This document shows, piece after piece, positions 22,691 through 29,151 of a DNA stretch of 29,151 nucleotides; the stretch's first letter is position 1; each line of letters opens with the position of its first letter. Source of the stretch: a virus; the IMG/VR virus record IMGVR_UViG_3300032287_001876, positions 1 to 29,151 of that record. One strand, given 5' to 3'. Made by a program: the position numbers and the translations under genes. The notes under the pieces are model-generated. The model saw only the letters and a list, made by a program, of their open reading frames with translations, was not told where the DNA came from and searched no databases.

Positions 22691-23203
22691 TTATTCCGGT
22701 TGGTCGCTATTAACCTCAACACTACTAGCCTCAATAACCACAACCTCAGACGCACGATCCTCAGCAGCAGCAACAAGCCCCTCACTAAACCCACTCATCA
22801 ACTCGCGCATATCCTCACGACTAGGGAGCGTATGAACAGTCTCCGTACGCTTAGTCGCAAGCCCATTAGCAAGCCGAATCTTATCATCCATAATACCCAC
22901 AACAGTAGCAATCGCACTCAACTGCTTAACCTCAGCCTGAGGAATTAACTCCTCCAACTTCTGCATAGCAGTCTCACGCACACTACTCGCATGAGCAATA
23001 AACTCATACACATTATTAGCAATCTTCTCATTAAGATTATCAGGAGGACCACTCTTCTCCCACTCCTTACCCCAATAAGAAATAGTCGAAACAGGAATAC
23101 CAGTCTCACGAGCAGTCTGCCTAACACTCTTACCATTACTAATCCAAATCACATAAGCAGCAGCCTTAGAATCATCATCCCACTCAACCCGACTCTTAGC
23201 CAT
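22691..23203 (-). CDS. HTH protein, terminase small subunit candidate (170 aa)
   Basis: A 170-aa protein with an N-terminal helix-turn-helix (SVRQTARETGIPVSTISYWG, residues 26-45) followed by a helical oligomerisation-type region (IANNVYEFIAHASSVRETAM) and an acidic tail. This layout fits terminase small subunits, which bind the packaging site and present DNA to TerL. The gene is placed between portal and scaffold rather than before TerL, so a regulator or other HTH protein is a fair alternative. The ATG overlaps the portal's TAA (AATGGCTAAG). Confidence 0.68.
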   Translation of the reverse strand: MAKSRVEWDDDSKAAAYVIWISNGKSVRQTARETGIPVSTISYWGKEWEKSGPPDNLNEKIANNVYEFIAHASSVRETAMQKLEELIPQAEVKQLSAIATVVGIMDDKIRLANGLATKRTETVHTLPSREDMRELMSGFSEGLVAAAEDRASEVVVIEASSVEVNSDQPE

Positions 23204-25496
23204 TCTTAACCGCCTGCTCAGTCAGCGCATTCGCAACCTTCTGATCAGCAAGCGCCTGATTACCCTGCAACTTCTGCAACAACTCCATCTGATACTGATC
23301 CATCTCGCCACCAGCACCACCCTCAGAATTAGGCTTATCCTTATTATCAATCACAACAGTATCCAGCGGCGGCTCCAACAACTCCTGCGGAGTAACCTCC
23401 TTAACACCCGACTGATTAAGAATCTTAGACCCAACCGTCGGACCAACAGCACCACGCAACTGAAGACTAACCTTCGGAGCATCACCAGTCGGCATAGTCT
23501 CAGCCTGCATAGCCGCCTGAGTAAACTCAAAATGCTTATAAAACTGATCCTTAACCTCACTAGGCATACTCTCAAACTCTGCACTCTTCATAAACGCAGC
23601 ATGAGTCTCCAAATGCGCCGCCTTATTCTCATAAGCCAACGGTTGCAACCCAGCCTCAACACTCTGCTGCAACAACTGCGGATCAACCTGACCACCCTGC
23701 ATCATACTCATCATAAGTTGCTCCTGAGCCTGCTTAGCCGCCTGCTCATTAATAATACCACCATCCATCAACTTATCATGCTCACGCATAGCCTGCTCCT
23801 CATCAGCCTCAAACTGCATCTGAAGCGACTTAAAATCAGCCATATCCATATACTTATACGCCTTAGTCGGACTAAGAATACCCATCTGCAACAACTGCAT
23901 CACACGAGCCTGCCGACCAGCACGAGTACGCGGAAGACCAGAACCAGCCTCAACCTGCACACTCACACCCTTAATAAGATCCGCATCATCAAAACGTTCA
24001 ACCTTAGGCTTAGAACCAGAACCCGTAATAATCATCGTACGCGGCTCCTGATAATACTGCTGCGCCAACTGAAGCATAAGATTACCACAACGCTCTAAAG
24101 CCTTCTCCATAAGCGTAATCTGCGGAGCCAAACGATCCGTAGCCGCCTCCTGAAGAAGATCAATCGCCACACCAGCCTCAACATTAGGAGGAACACTACC
24201 CTCCATAATCTCATTCAAACCAAAAATATCCTTCAACCGCACACCAAGATCCTGCAAATGCTCAAACACATACGGCGGCAACGAAGGAATTGGAATAGAC
24301 TCAGGCACCTTACCAGCAACCGGATTATACTCAAAAATAGCACCCGGCTCATCCGTAATACGCTGACGCAAAGAACCAACCGGAGCCAACATCTGCGGCT
24401 TCAACGTAAGATTCTTATACTCAATAATCTGCGACAACGAACGATTCAACTCTTTCTGCAACGGAATAGCCTGCTGCACAACACTAGAATCCCACAACTG
24501 CCCCGGCACACGCATACCCGGAAACTTCACAAGCGGCAACTCCTCAAAAGGATAAGGCCACGGCGCATCATACAACACAATATCCGGCTTCTTCGTAAAC
24601 ACCACAAAACGACCATCAGGATACTTACCACCCGGACAAAAATACCCATAATACACAATACGCACATTCTCAGTCGTCTTAGGATCCGCATTACCAAACA
24701 CACCCGGAAGAGTCTCATCAGGATAACGATTAATCGCATTAGGCTTCAACTTAACACCATAACGATTAAAAATCTCCTCACTCGTCAAAGGATGCACACA
24801 AAACGCATACTTACAATCCTCAAACACCTGAGCAGAATCATCCAACAACACATCAAACGGCGACATAACATCAACACGAATCTCACCCTGATAGACACGC
24901 TTCTCAAACTGATCCGAATCAATACCCATCATCTCAAGATTCTTATCAAAAAAATGCTTCACCATAGGATCAACAATAGGCTGACCATCAGGACCAACCA
25001 TAACCTTCATACCCGGACCAGCCTGATCATCCCAAGTAACCTTCCAAAAACCATTACCAGCAATAATACTCCACATCATCGCCTCTTCACGCTTCTGCGT
25101 CAAATGCAAAGAATCCCACCAATACTCAAGAAGATTCTCAGCAACCTGCGAAGCCTTCTGAGCCTCAAAAGAAGCCTGACCCGGCGTAGCAAAAAACTGT
25201 GGCTTAGACTTAACAAGCCTAGACAACAACGACTGCGTATTAGGCGCAATCTGATTAGAAACAAGACGCACACGATAACGAGGCTTATCACCCTCATCCG
25301 TAGGAAGCGACTCAATACGCCGCGACTTACGATTATAAAACACATACTGATTACCCTTATAAAACGCGAGATTCAACTTCCATTGACGAAGCATAGTCTC
25401 ACGCTGCTGCTCCAACTCATCAACACGCTTAACGAGACTAGTCGCCGGAGCAAAACCAGTAGGAACCTCATTAGAATATGCACTAGTCTCTTCCAA
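23196..25496 (-). CDS. Portal protein (766 aa)
   Basis: A 766-aa portal of the large podovirus type: it forms the ring through which DNA enters and leaves. Recognisable parts are an N-terminal helix (LVKRVDELEQQRETMLRQWK), LAFYKGNQYVFYN, RVRLVSNQIAPNTQSLLSRL, WSIIAGNGFWKVTWDDQAG, VDVMSPFDVLLDD, and LNRSLSQIIEYKNLTLKPQM before the tunnel region. Then come DLGVRLKDIFGLNEIMEGSV and a long Gln/Glu/Met-rich C-terminal part (about residues 580-660) of barrel type. Start is TTG 25496, with AAGGAGG 6 nt upstream; an out-of-frame ATG at 25501 is only 1 nt from the Shine-Dalgarno. It lies downstream of TerL and two small genes, as in many podoviruses. Confidence 0.9.
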   Translation of the reverse strand: MEETSAYSNEVPTGFAPATSLVKRVDELEQQRETMLRQWKLNLAFYKGNQYVFYNRKSRRIESLPTDEGDKPRYRVRLVSNQIAPNTQSLLSRLVKSKPQFFATPGQASFEAQKASQVAENLLEYWWDSLHLTQKREEAMMWSIIAGNGFWKVTWDDQAGPGMKVMVGPDGQPIVDPMVKHFFDKNLEMMGIDSDQFEKRVYQGEIRVDVMSPFDVLLDDSAQVFEDCKYAFCVHPLTSEEIFNRYGVKLKPNAINRYPDETLPGVFGNADPKTTENVRIVYYGYFCPGGKYPDGRFVVFTKKPDIVLYDAPWPYPFEELPLVKFPGMRVPGQLWDSSVVQQAIPLQKELNRSLSQIIEYKNLTLKPQMLAPVGSLRQRITDEPGAIFEYNPVAGKVPESIPIPSLPPYVFEHLQDLGVRLKDIFGLNEIMEGSVPPNVEAGVAIDLLQEAATDRLAPQITLMEKALERCGNLMLQLAQQYYQEPRTMIITGSGSKPKVERFDDADLIKGVSVQVEAGSGLPRTRAGRQARVMQLLQMGILSPTKAYKYMDMADFKSLQMQFEADEEQAMREHDKLMDGGIINEQAAKQAQEQLMMSMMQGGQVDPQLLQQSVEAGLQPLAYENKAAHLETHAAFMKSAEFESMPSEVKDQFYKHFEFTQAAMQAETMPTGDAPKVSLQLRGAVGPTVGSKILNQSGVKEVTPQELLEPPLDTVVIDNKDKPNSEGGAGGEMDQYQMELLQKLQGNQALADQKVANALTEQAVKNG

Positions 25497-25507
25497 ACCA
25501 TGCCTCC

Positions 25508-25807
25508 TTAATCAAAAACAAAATCACTAGGAGCCAAACCAGCCTTCTCCAACAAATCCTGATACTCACTAGGAGTAATCATATTATGCCTCAAAGCCCA
25601 ATCCAAATCCTGCTCGTCCTCATTAACCCTTAGATTCCCCATCGGCAGATCGCTTAACGGTTGACTTCCTTCCAGCCTTAACCGCTCCAACCTTAGCCTC
25701 TCCTCCTCCAACGCTAGCATCCGCTCCGTCCACACTTTCTGTGTTTCCAGAATTTCCTGCATCACGCTTAACAACAGAGTATCCTGCCTGCTCCGCCAAC
25801 CAAACAA
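25508..25807 (-). CDS. Small coiled-coil protein, overlapping gene (99 aa)
   Basis: A 99-aa protein starting at TTG 25807 with GAAGGAG 7 nt upstream, well inside the previous gene. The N-terminal half (FGWRSRQDTLLLSVMQEILE, then a charged coil LALEEERLRLERLRL) is a short coiled-coil typical of small head-packaging-region proteins. The C-terminal third (DLDWALRHNMITPSEYQDLL...PSDFVFD) is outside the overlap and well conserved-looking. It overlaps the preceding gene by 185 nt in a different frame. It is followed by the portal. Role unknown; possibly an accessory of the portal or terminase. Confidence 0.75.
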   Translation of the reverse strand: MFGWRSRQDTLLLSVMQEILETQKVWTERMLALEEERLRLERLRLEGSQPLSDLPMGNLRVNEDEQDLDWALRHNMITPSEYQDLLEKAGLAPSDFVFD

Positions 25808-25961
25808 TCGTAGACTCCTTCACTAAACGAGTACGAGAACGCCCCATACTCGTAGTATGCTTATTCCTCAAACCAGTATCAATCATCAACTCGCCATGAT
25901 CAATACGCTCACCCGTAACAACATCCATATTATACGAACTATTATTCTCAATAAGACTCAT
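25623..25961 (-). CDS. Hypothetical protein with low-complexity tail, overlapping gene (112 aa)
   Basis: A 112-aa protein whose ATG (25961) overlaps the TAA of terL (TAATG). The first 70 residues (YNMDVVTGERIDHGELMIDT, then RTRLVKESTIVWLAEQAGYS) look like a folded domain. The last 45 are Gly/Ser/Ala/Lys-rich and disordered (SVGGGEAKVGAVKAGRKS) and are encoded by the same nucleotides as the start of the 99-aa gene. No family recognised. Confidence 0.75.
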   Translation of the reverse strand: MSLIENNSSYNMDVVTGERIDHGELMIDTGLRNKHTTSMGRSRTRLVKESTIVWLAEQAGYSVVKRDAGNSGNTESVDGADASVGGGEAKVGAVKAGRKSTVKRSADGESKG

Positions 25962-27421
25962 TACCACATACTCCCCATAAATTCGTCAACAAAACGATCT
26001 TCTTTCTTTTCACTAGGGCGATCATTAATAACCCAATCAGGCAAACCGCCAATATTAGTTGAAGGCTCAACAACAAACTCACCCAATAATGCACCAGCAG
26101 TACGCAAAGCAATCTCCATACTATCCAAACAGTCATCCTTAGGCTTTTGCATAGCAGAATCATAATCAACCCACTCCTGAATAAAATCAGCATGATCCTT
26201 CTTAATCTTAACCTTACCAATCCTAAACAAAGGACTCATAGCCAGAATACGCTCCCACTTCTTACCCTTAGCAAACATAGGAACAACCGGAGGCATACTA
26301 GTCAAACGCTCAGTCTGCTGCACAAGCGCAGCCTGATAAGCATTAGACTCAATACCAATAATCTCCGGCTTATGACGAAGATAAAACTCCTCAATCTTGA
26401 GAAGTTGCTCTGCGAATGGAATTCGCGCCGCATACTGCTCTAGTAGAAACACCTCGTTAGAGTCTGCTACCCCAATAATTGTGATCACGAACCGGTCCGC
26501 ATTAGCGGATAGGCTGATCGCTGGGTCAACTCCCATGTATTTACGCAGTTTAAGCGGTTTTCCTTCCGAATCTAACAGATCCGTACTGTCATAATAGTGA
26601 AGCCAATCTCCGGCTAGGTCTTTGCCTGCCATGCTGTCAAAACTCGCCATATACTCTTGTGCGAATAGCAGTGGATGATATCGTGACTTCACATACTCCC
26701 ATTCTTCTTTACGGAAGTAAGGATTATCAATGCTTCTATACTCTACGCGACTATTATTCTTGTCTTCGCGTGAGTCTTTAGAGAAGAACTCCTCATAAAA
26801 CCAGTTTTTCTGGTTAGGCGTGGTAGTTGTGATAAGCAATCCTTGCTTATCTGAGAGGCTTGGTCGAATAACGCCCCAAGATTCATCATTTTTGATAAAT
26901 GCTGCCTCGTCCATCCAGAGAATATCAAGGCCAGCACCGCGAAGAGACTGTGGATCCTCAGCAGACTTGAATTCTACTAGGCTCCCATTCTCGAATTCGA
27001 AGCGTAATCCGCCCTTATTCTCTTTTACCTCTTTACCAATCGTCAGTCCCGCTTTGATACAAGCCTCGCGGAATGTTAAATACGACGGACGACCCACCTT
27101 ATACGAGGCGGATAGCGCCCATACCCATAATGGCTGGTCGCTCTTGCGTCCGTGTGCATCCAAATGGAATTGTTCTGGATGCAAACAATAAAAAAGTACC
27201 TCCCACGCGGCAGAAAGAGTTTTTCCACCGCGTCGCCCCGCTACCAAGTGCCTGAATCGTGTCAGTTTAGCACCATGCTTATCCGTATGGAATAGGATTT
27301 GATAATAATGAGGCGCGTATCCTTTGGATAGGAACCAGCCGATCTTTTCGGGATATTCTAGAATAGTGTTTTCTAATGCTTTTGCACTGATTTTCTCATC
27401 ATTATACGAGTAGTTTCCCAC
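25961..27421 (-). CDS. terL: Terminase large subunit (486 aa)
   Basis: The packaging motor: ATP-driven DNA translocase and headful or site nuclease. Walker A AGRRGGKT at 61-68; Walker B LDILWMDE at 165-172 with the catalytic Glu 172; coupling motif TTTTP at 198-202. In the C-terminal nuclease domain I see Asp 299 (YMGVDPA), Glu 358 (IIGIES) and Asp 429/430 (KPKDDCLDS), an RNase H-like metal triad. The full length of 486 fits the family. Start GTG 27421 with AGGAG about 7 nt upstream. Codon use differs sharply before and after about residue 340 (near nt 26400): the N-terminal part prefers GAA, AAA and C-ending codons, and the C-terminal part prefers GAG, AAG and T-ending codons like most of the operon. 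Confidence 0.95.
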   Translation of the reverse strand: MGNYSYNDEKISAKALENTILEYPEKIGWFLSKGYAPHYYQILFHTDKHGAKLTRFRHLVAGRRGGKTLSAAWEVLFYCLHPEQFHLDAHGRKSDQPLWVWALSASYKVGRPSYLTFREACIKAGLTIGKEVKENKGGLRFEFENGSLVEFKSAEDPQSLRGAGLDILWMDEAAFIKNDESWGVIRPSLSDKQGLLITTTTPNQKNWFYEEFFSKDSREDKNNSRVEYRSIDNPYFRKEEWEYVKSRYHPLLFAQEYMASFDSMAGKDLAGDWLHYYDSTDLLDSEGKPLKLRKYMGVDPAISLSANADRFVITIIGVADSNEVFLLEQYAARIPFAEQLLKIEEFYLRHKPEIIGIESNAYQAALVQQTERLTSMPPVVPMFAKGKKWERILAMSPLFRIGKVKIKKDHADFIQEWVDYDSAMQKPKDDCLDSMEIALRTAGALLGEFVVEPSTNIGGLPDWVINDRPSEKKEDRFVDEFMGSMW

Positions 27422-27430
27422 TATTGCTCC

Positions 27431-27568
27431 TTAGTGTGGTCTGTGACCTGCGCATTTGGGACATTTAGAATAGTACGCGGGATGTTCTAGATCACACGTA
27501 TGACAATACCATGGCTCTTTACGAGCCTCTTTAATGCGGCGTTTAGGCTGCACATTACTACCAAACAT
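27431..27568 (-). CDS. Small zinc-ribbon protein (45 aa)
   Basis: A 45-aa product, MFGSNVQPKRRIKEARKEPW followed by YCHTC, DLEHPAYYSKCPKCAGHRPH. Two CxxC pairs (YCHTC and KCPKC) are separated by 15 residues, a zinc-ribbon knuckle, with a basic N-terminus. This could bind DNA or another protein. It lies right upstream of terL (the TAA is 10 nt before the GTG, and TAAGGAG supplies the ribosome-binding site). Whether it is a packaging accessory cannot be told from sequence. Confidence 0.72.
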   Translation of the reverse strand: MFGSNVQPKRRIKEARKEPWYCHTCDLEHPAYYSKCPKCAGHRPH

Positions 27569-27577
27569 TACTAACTC

Positions 27578-28276
27578 CTAAACATTATTTCTAATACCAT
27601 AAACACGAAGATTACCACTAAAAGCAGTACCGCTAGTTATTTTGAATCCGTCGTATGCACTATTTGAATAGTGCAAACCGCCCCCATTGGTGGTGATGTT
27701 GTCCGTGGTATTCCAACTGGTTTGCGCCCAATTGAAAGTCGTGTTGTATGTCATGGCCGGACGGTAAATATTGACGCGGCCACCACCGCCAACGTTTCCA
27801 CCGTAAAACATCCAACTCAAAGCAGCAACGTTATTTGCTGCGGTGGTGGTGAATCCTGCCGACGGTTGGTTGTACCACATGCGCTCATAGTAAGAGGCCG
27901 TATTTGGGGTTCCCGACGCAGTGAGTACAAAAACTCCATTGGTCACACTTGCACTGCTTGTGAATATGTAGTGCTCAATAACGTAGTTTTCGTAAGCAGA
28001 CGTGAATACACCATTCACGGTCATGTTGGTCGTAGCGGAATAACTGATGTTTCCTCCAGTATTAGTACATCCACTAACACTTGTAGGCTGCATAAGAACC
28101 ATTGCGGGTGGTGTATCAGTATCAAGTATACTAATCCAACTAGAACCATCACAAATCTTCAACTCATTAGTATCCTTCTGAAACATCATCACACCCTCAA
28201 GAGCACCAGACGCAGCAGGAAGATCAGCACTAGTATCAATAACAGTAGCACCAGTATTAGGAAAAGACTTAGCCAT
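27578..28276 (-). CDS. Tail fibre / receptor-binding protein (232 aa)
   Basis: Two parts. Residues 1-65 are an attachment-type N-terminus (TGATVIDTSADLPAASGALE, then MMFQKDTNELKICDGSSWIS, a pattern seen at the base of many phage fibres). Residues about 66-232 are a beta-rich domain (AYENYVIEHYIFTSSASVTN, then NGGGLHYSNSAYDGFKITSG, ending FSGNLRVYGIRNNV) of the same general type as the C-terminal domain of the 423-aa fibre. Codon/base composition changes near nt 28085, at the domain junction. AGGTGA lies 5 nt before ATG. It is placed before terL, far from the other fibre genes. Confidence 0.82.
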   Translation of the reverse strand: MAKSFPNTGATVIDTSADLPAASGALEGVMMFQKDTNELKICDGSSWISILDTDTPPAMVLMQPTSVSGCTNTGGNISYSATTNMTVNGVFTSAYENYVIEHYIFTSSASVTNGVFVLTASGTPNTASYYERMWYNQPSAGFTTTAANNVAALSWMFYGGNVGGGGRVNIYRPAMTYNTTFNWAQTSWNTTDNITTNGGGLHYSNSAYDGFKITSGTAFSGNLRVYGIRNNV

Positions 28277-28283
28277 AAATCAC

Positions 28284-28985
28284 CTAATTCTTAATAATAT
28301 AATTAAGGACAACAGTAGGCTGAACAACACCATGACTACCAGTACCAGCAGAACTAGTCGTACCACTAAACGTATGAGTATGCCCACCACCAGCACCCTG
28401 AATAGTCCTACCACCACCCTCACTAGTAGAAACAGGATAAGCAGCCGAACCACTACCCGGAGAATAATGATTATAAACAGCATTCCAATCAGCGCTACCA
28501 GTCGTACCACTAAACGGATGAGTATGCGCCGGAAGAGTCTCAGCACCAACACTCGCACCAACACTACGAGCAGAACCAAGAATAGTACCAACACCAGCAA
28601 TAACCTTACCCTGCAAATCAGGAAGAGCAGAAAAACCAGCAGCATTCAACACAGTCTGCAAATCCGCAGAAGCACCACTAGAAGCATACGAACGACCATC
28701 ACACACCAACCACGGACCACCAACAGCATTAGCACCCGGAACACTACTACTAATACCAGCAAAAGGCGTAATACTACCAACCGGCATATACCAACGACCA
28801 GACTTCAACTCGCTCAACAAAGCCTGCAAATTATCAAACACTTCCTCAACATGATCAAAATTAGAAACCAACACATCAGTACCAGCAGAAATAGTAGCAA
28901 CACTATCAGCAGCAGCCGACAACGCATCAGCGCCAGAAATCAACGCATCAATATCATCACTCAAAGCATCATTAGGATAAGACAA
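28284..28985 (-). CDS. Collar-domain tail fibre protein (233 aa)
   Basis: The product has an N-terminal helix (DALSDDIDALISGADALSAA to about residue 62), then a phage collar domain from about 66: MPVGSITPFAG, GPWLVCDGRSYASS, LPDLQGKVIAGVG. It then has two histidine loops, PAHTHPFSGTTG and GHTHTFSGTT, before QPTVVLNYIIKN. This is the 'microcystin-dependent/collar' type with HxH metal-binding loops, typically at fibre tips and involved in receptor contact. The start is TTG 28985 with GGGAGGTG about 6 nt upstream; a longer in-frame TTG at 29009 has no Shine-Dalgarno. It is the first gene of the minus-strand operon. Confidence 0.85.
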   Translation of the reverse strand: MSYPNDALSDDIDALISGADALSAAADSVATISAGTDVLVSNFDHVEEVFDNLQALLSELKSGRWYMPVGSITPFAGISSSVPGANAVGGPWLVCDGRSYASSGASADLQTVLNAAGFSALPDLQGKVIAGVGTILGSARSVGASVGAETLPAHTHPFSGTTGSADWNAVYNHYSPGSGSAAYPVSTSEGGGRTIQGAGGGHTHTFSGTTSSAGTGSHGVVQPTVVLNYIIKN

Positions 28986-29061
28986 AACACACCTCCCCGG
29001 CGCAAACAAAAAAAATACCCCTCTACTAATAATAACACATCAAAACACACAAATCGGACAT

Positions 29062-29098
29062 GTAATTAACAATCTTAACAATATCTTAATAATATACC
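29062..29098. repeat. Short imperfect TTAACAAT-type repeat in the right-end non-coding region
   Basis: Three near-copies with a spacing of 9-11 nt: TTAACAATC, TTAACAATATC and TTAATAATATACC (plus strand). They lie between the candidate promoter and the first gene, where a repressor or activator could bind. The rest of 29010-29151 is AT-rich and holds no gene that I can support. Confidence 0.35.
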
Positions 29099-29119
29099 AC
29101 GGTTCTAAGCCAAAACCAA
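29091..29119 (-). promoter_or_regulatory. Candidate sigma70-type promoter for the minus-strand operon
   Basis: On the minus strand TTGGTT (29119-29114) is separated by exactly 17 nt from TATATT (29096-29091), which is preceded by TGG to make an extended -10 (TGnTATATT). The -10 matches 5 of 6 bases and the -35 only 3 of 6. It would start transcription about 100 nt before the first gene. Other AT-rich matches nearby exist, so this is only a candidate. Confidence 0.4.
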
Positions 29120-29151
29120 AATGTACCAAAAATATAAACAGTATAATTATA

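Noticed and set aside
25499-25501. ATG just upstream of the portal as its start
   Set aside because: It is out of frame with the portal and only 1 nt from the Shine-Dalgarno; TTG 25496 has correct spacing and frame.
3184-29069. Many long open frames on the plus strand opposite the minus-strand genes (for example 5074-6627 and 24258-25511)
   Set aside because: They are rich in Thr, Asn, Ile, Ser, Arg and Leu, lack domains and ribosome-binding sites, and follow from the strong A/C bias of the plus strand over genes that are well supported on the minus strand.
1-29151. tRNA genes, insertion sequences, integrase, defence or anti-defence operons
   Set aside because: I looked for cloverleaf-like segments, transposase or integrase motifs and toxin-antitoxin pairs and saw none that I could support; almost all sequence is accounted for by virion genes.

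Overview
The window looks like the structural half of a short-tailed (podovirus-like) double-stranded DNA phage. The best evidence is a large P22/T7-type portal, a terminase large subunit, a scaffold, an HK97-like capsid protein, a connector protein, a roughly 970-residue tail-nozzle-like protein, a very large internal virion protein of 1854 aa, and no tape-measure, tail-tube or sheath gene. An Rpf/transglycosylase-like cell-wall domain and an r1t-type small holin suggest an actinobacterial host. The moderate-to-low GC content and the class II ribonucleotide reductase would fit an aquatic lineage, but the host is inference.

Layout. A short plus-strand arm (1-1252) holds the 3' end of a cobalamin-dependent ribonucleotide reductase (nrdJ), an HNH endonuclease, and an Rpf-like muralytic gene split by one in-frame TGA. 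It converges on the rest of the window at a 14-bp perfect hairpin (1255-1285) that can act as a terminator for both strands. Everything from 1291 to 28985 is read on the minus strand as one tightly packed late operon, probably starting from a promoter near 29091-29119. In transcription order it holds: a collar-domain fibre and a second fibre; a 45-aa zinc-ribbon protein; TerL; two small overlapping genes; the portal; an HTH (TerS-like) protein; the scaffold; the major capsid protein, followed by a UUCG-loop terminator; two small basic proteins; two connector-region proteins; the nozzle; a 56-aa protein; four fibre or receptor-binding proteins; three internal virion/ejection-type proteins; an XhlA-like and a holin-like membrane protein; and two uncharacterised proteins, one of 636 aa.

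How it works together. TerL, the portal and the TerS candidate package DNA into a shell built by scaffold and capsid protein. The connector and nozzle form the stubby tail, and the collar and lectin-like fibres recognise the host. The large internal proteins probably enter the cell with the DNA. The holin, XhlA-like and Rpf-like proteins open the cell at the end, although the enzyme lies on the opposite strand from the membrane proteins.

The most notable signals are: the in-frame TGA inside the muralytic gene, with the good ribosome-binding site only on the upstream piece; a second in-frame TGA between two small genes; a 185-nt dual-coding overlap in which both starts are supported; and sharp composition/codon breaks inside terL and inside several fibre genes, falling at domain boundaries, which indicate intragenic mosaicism. 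I see no CRISPR array, tRNA, insertion sequence, defence system or integrase in the window.
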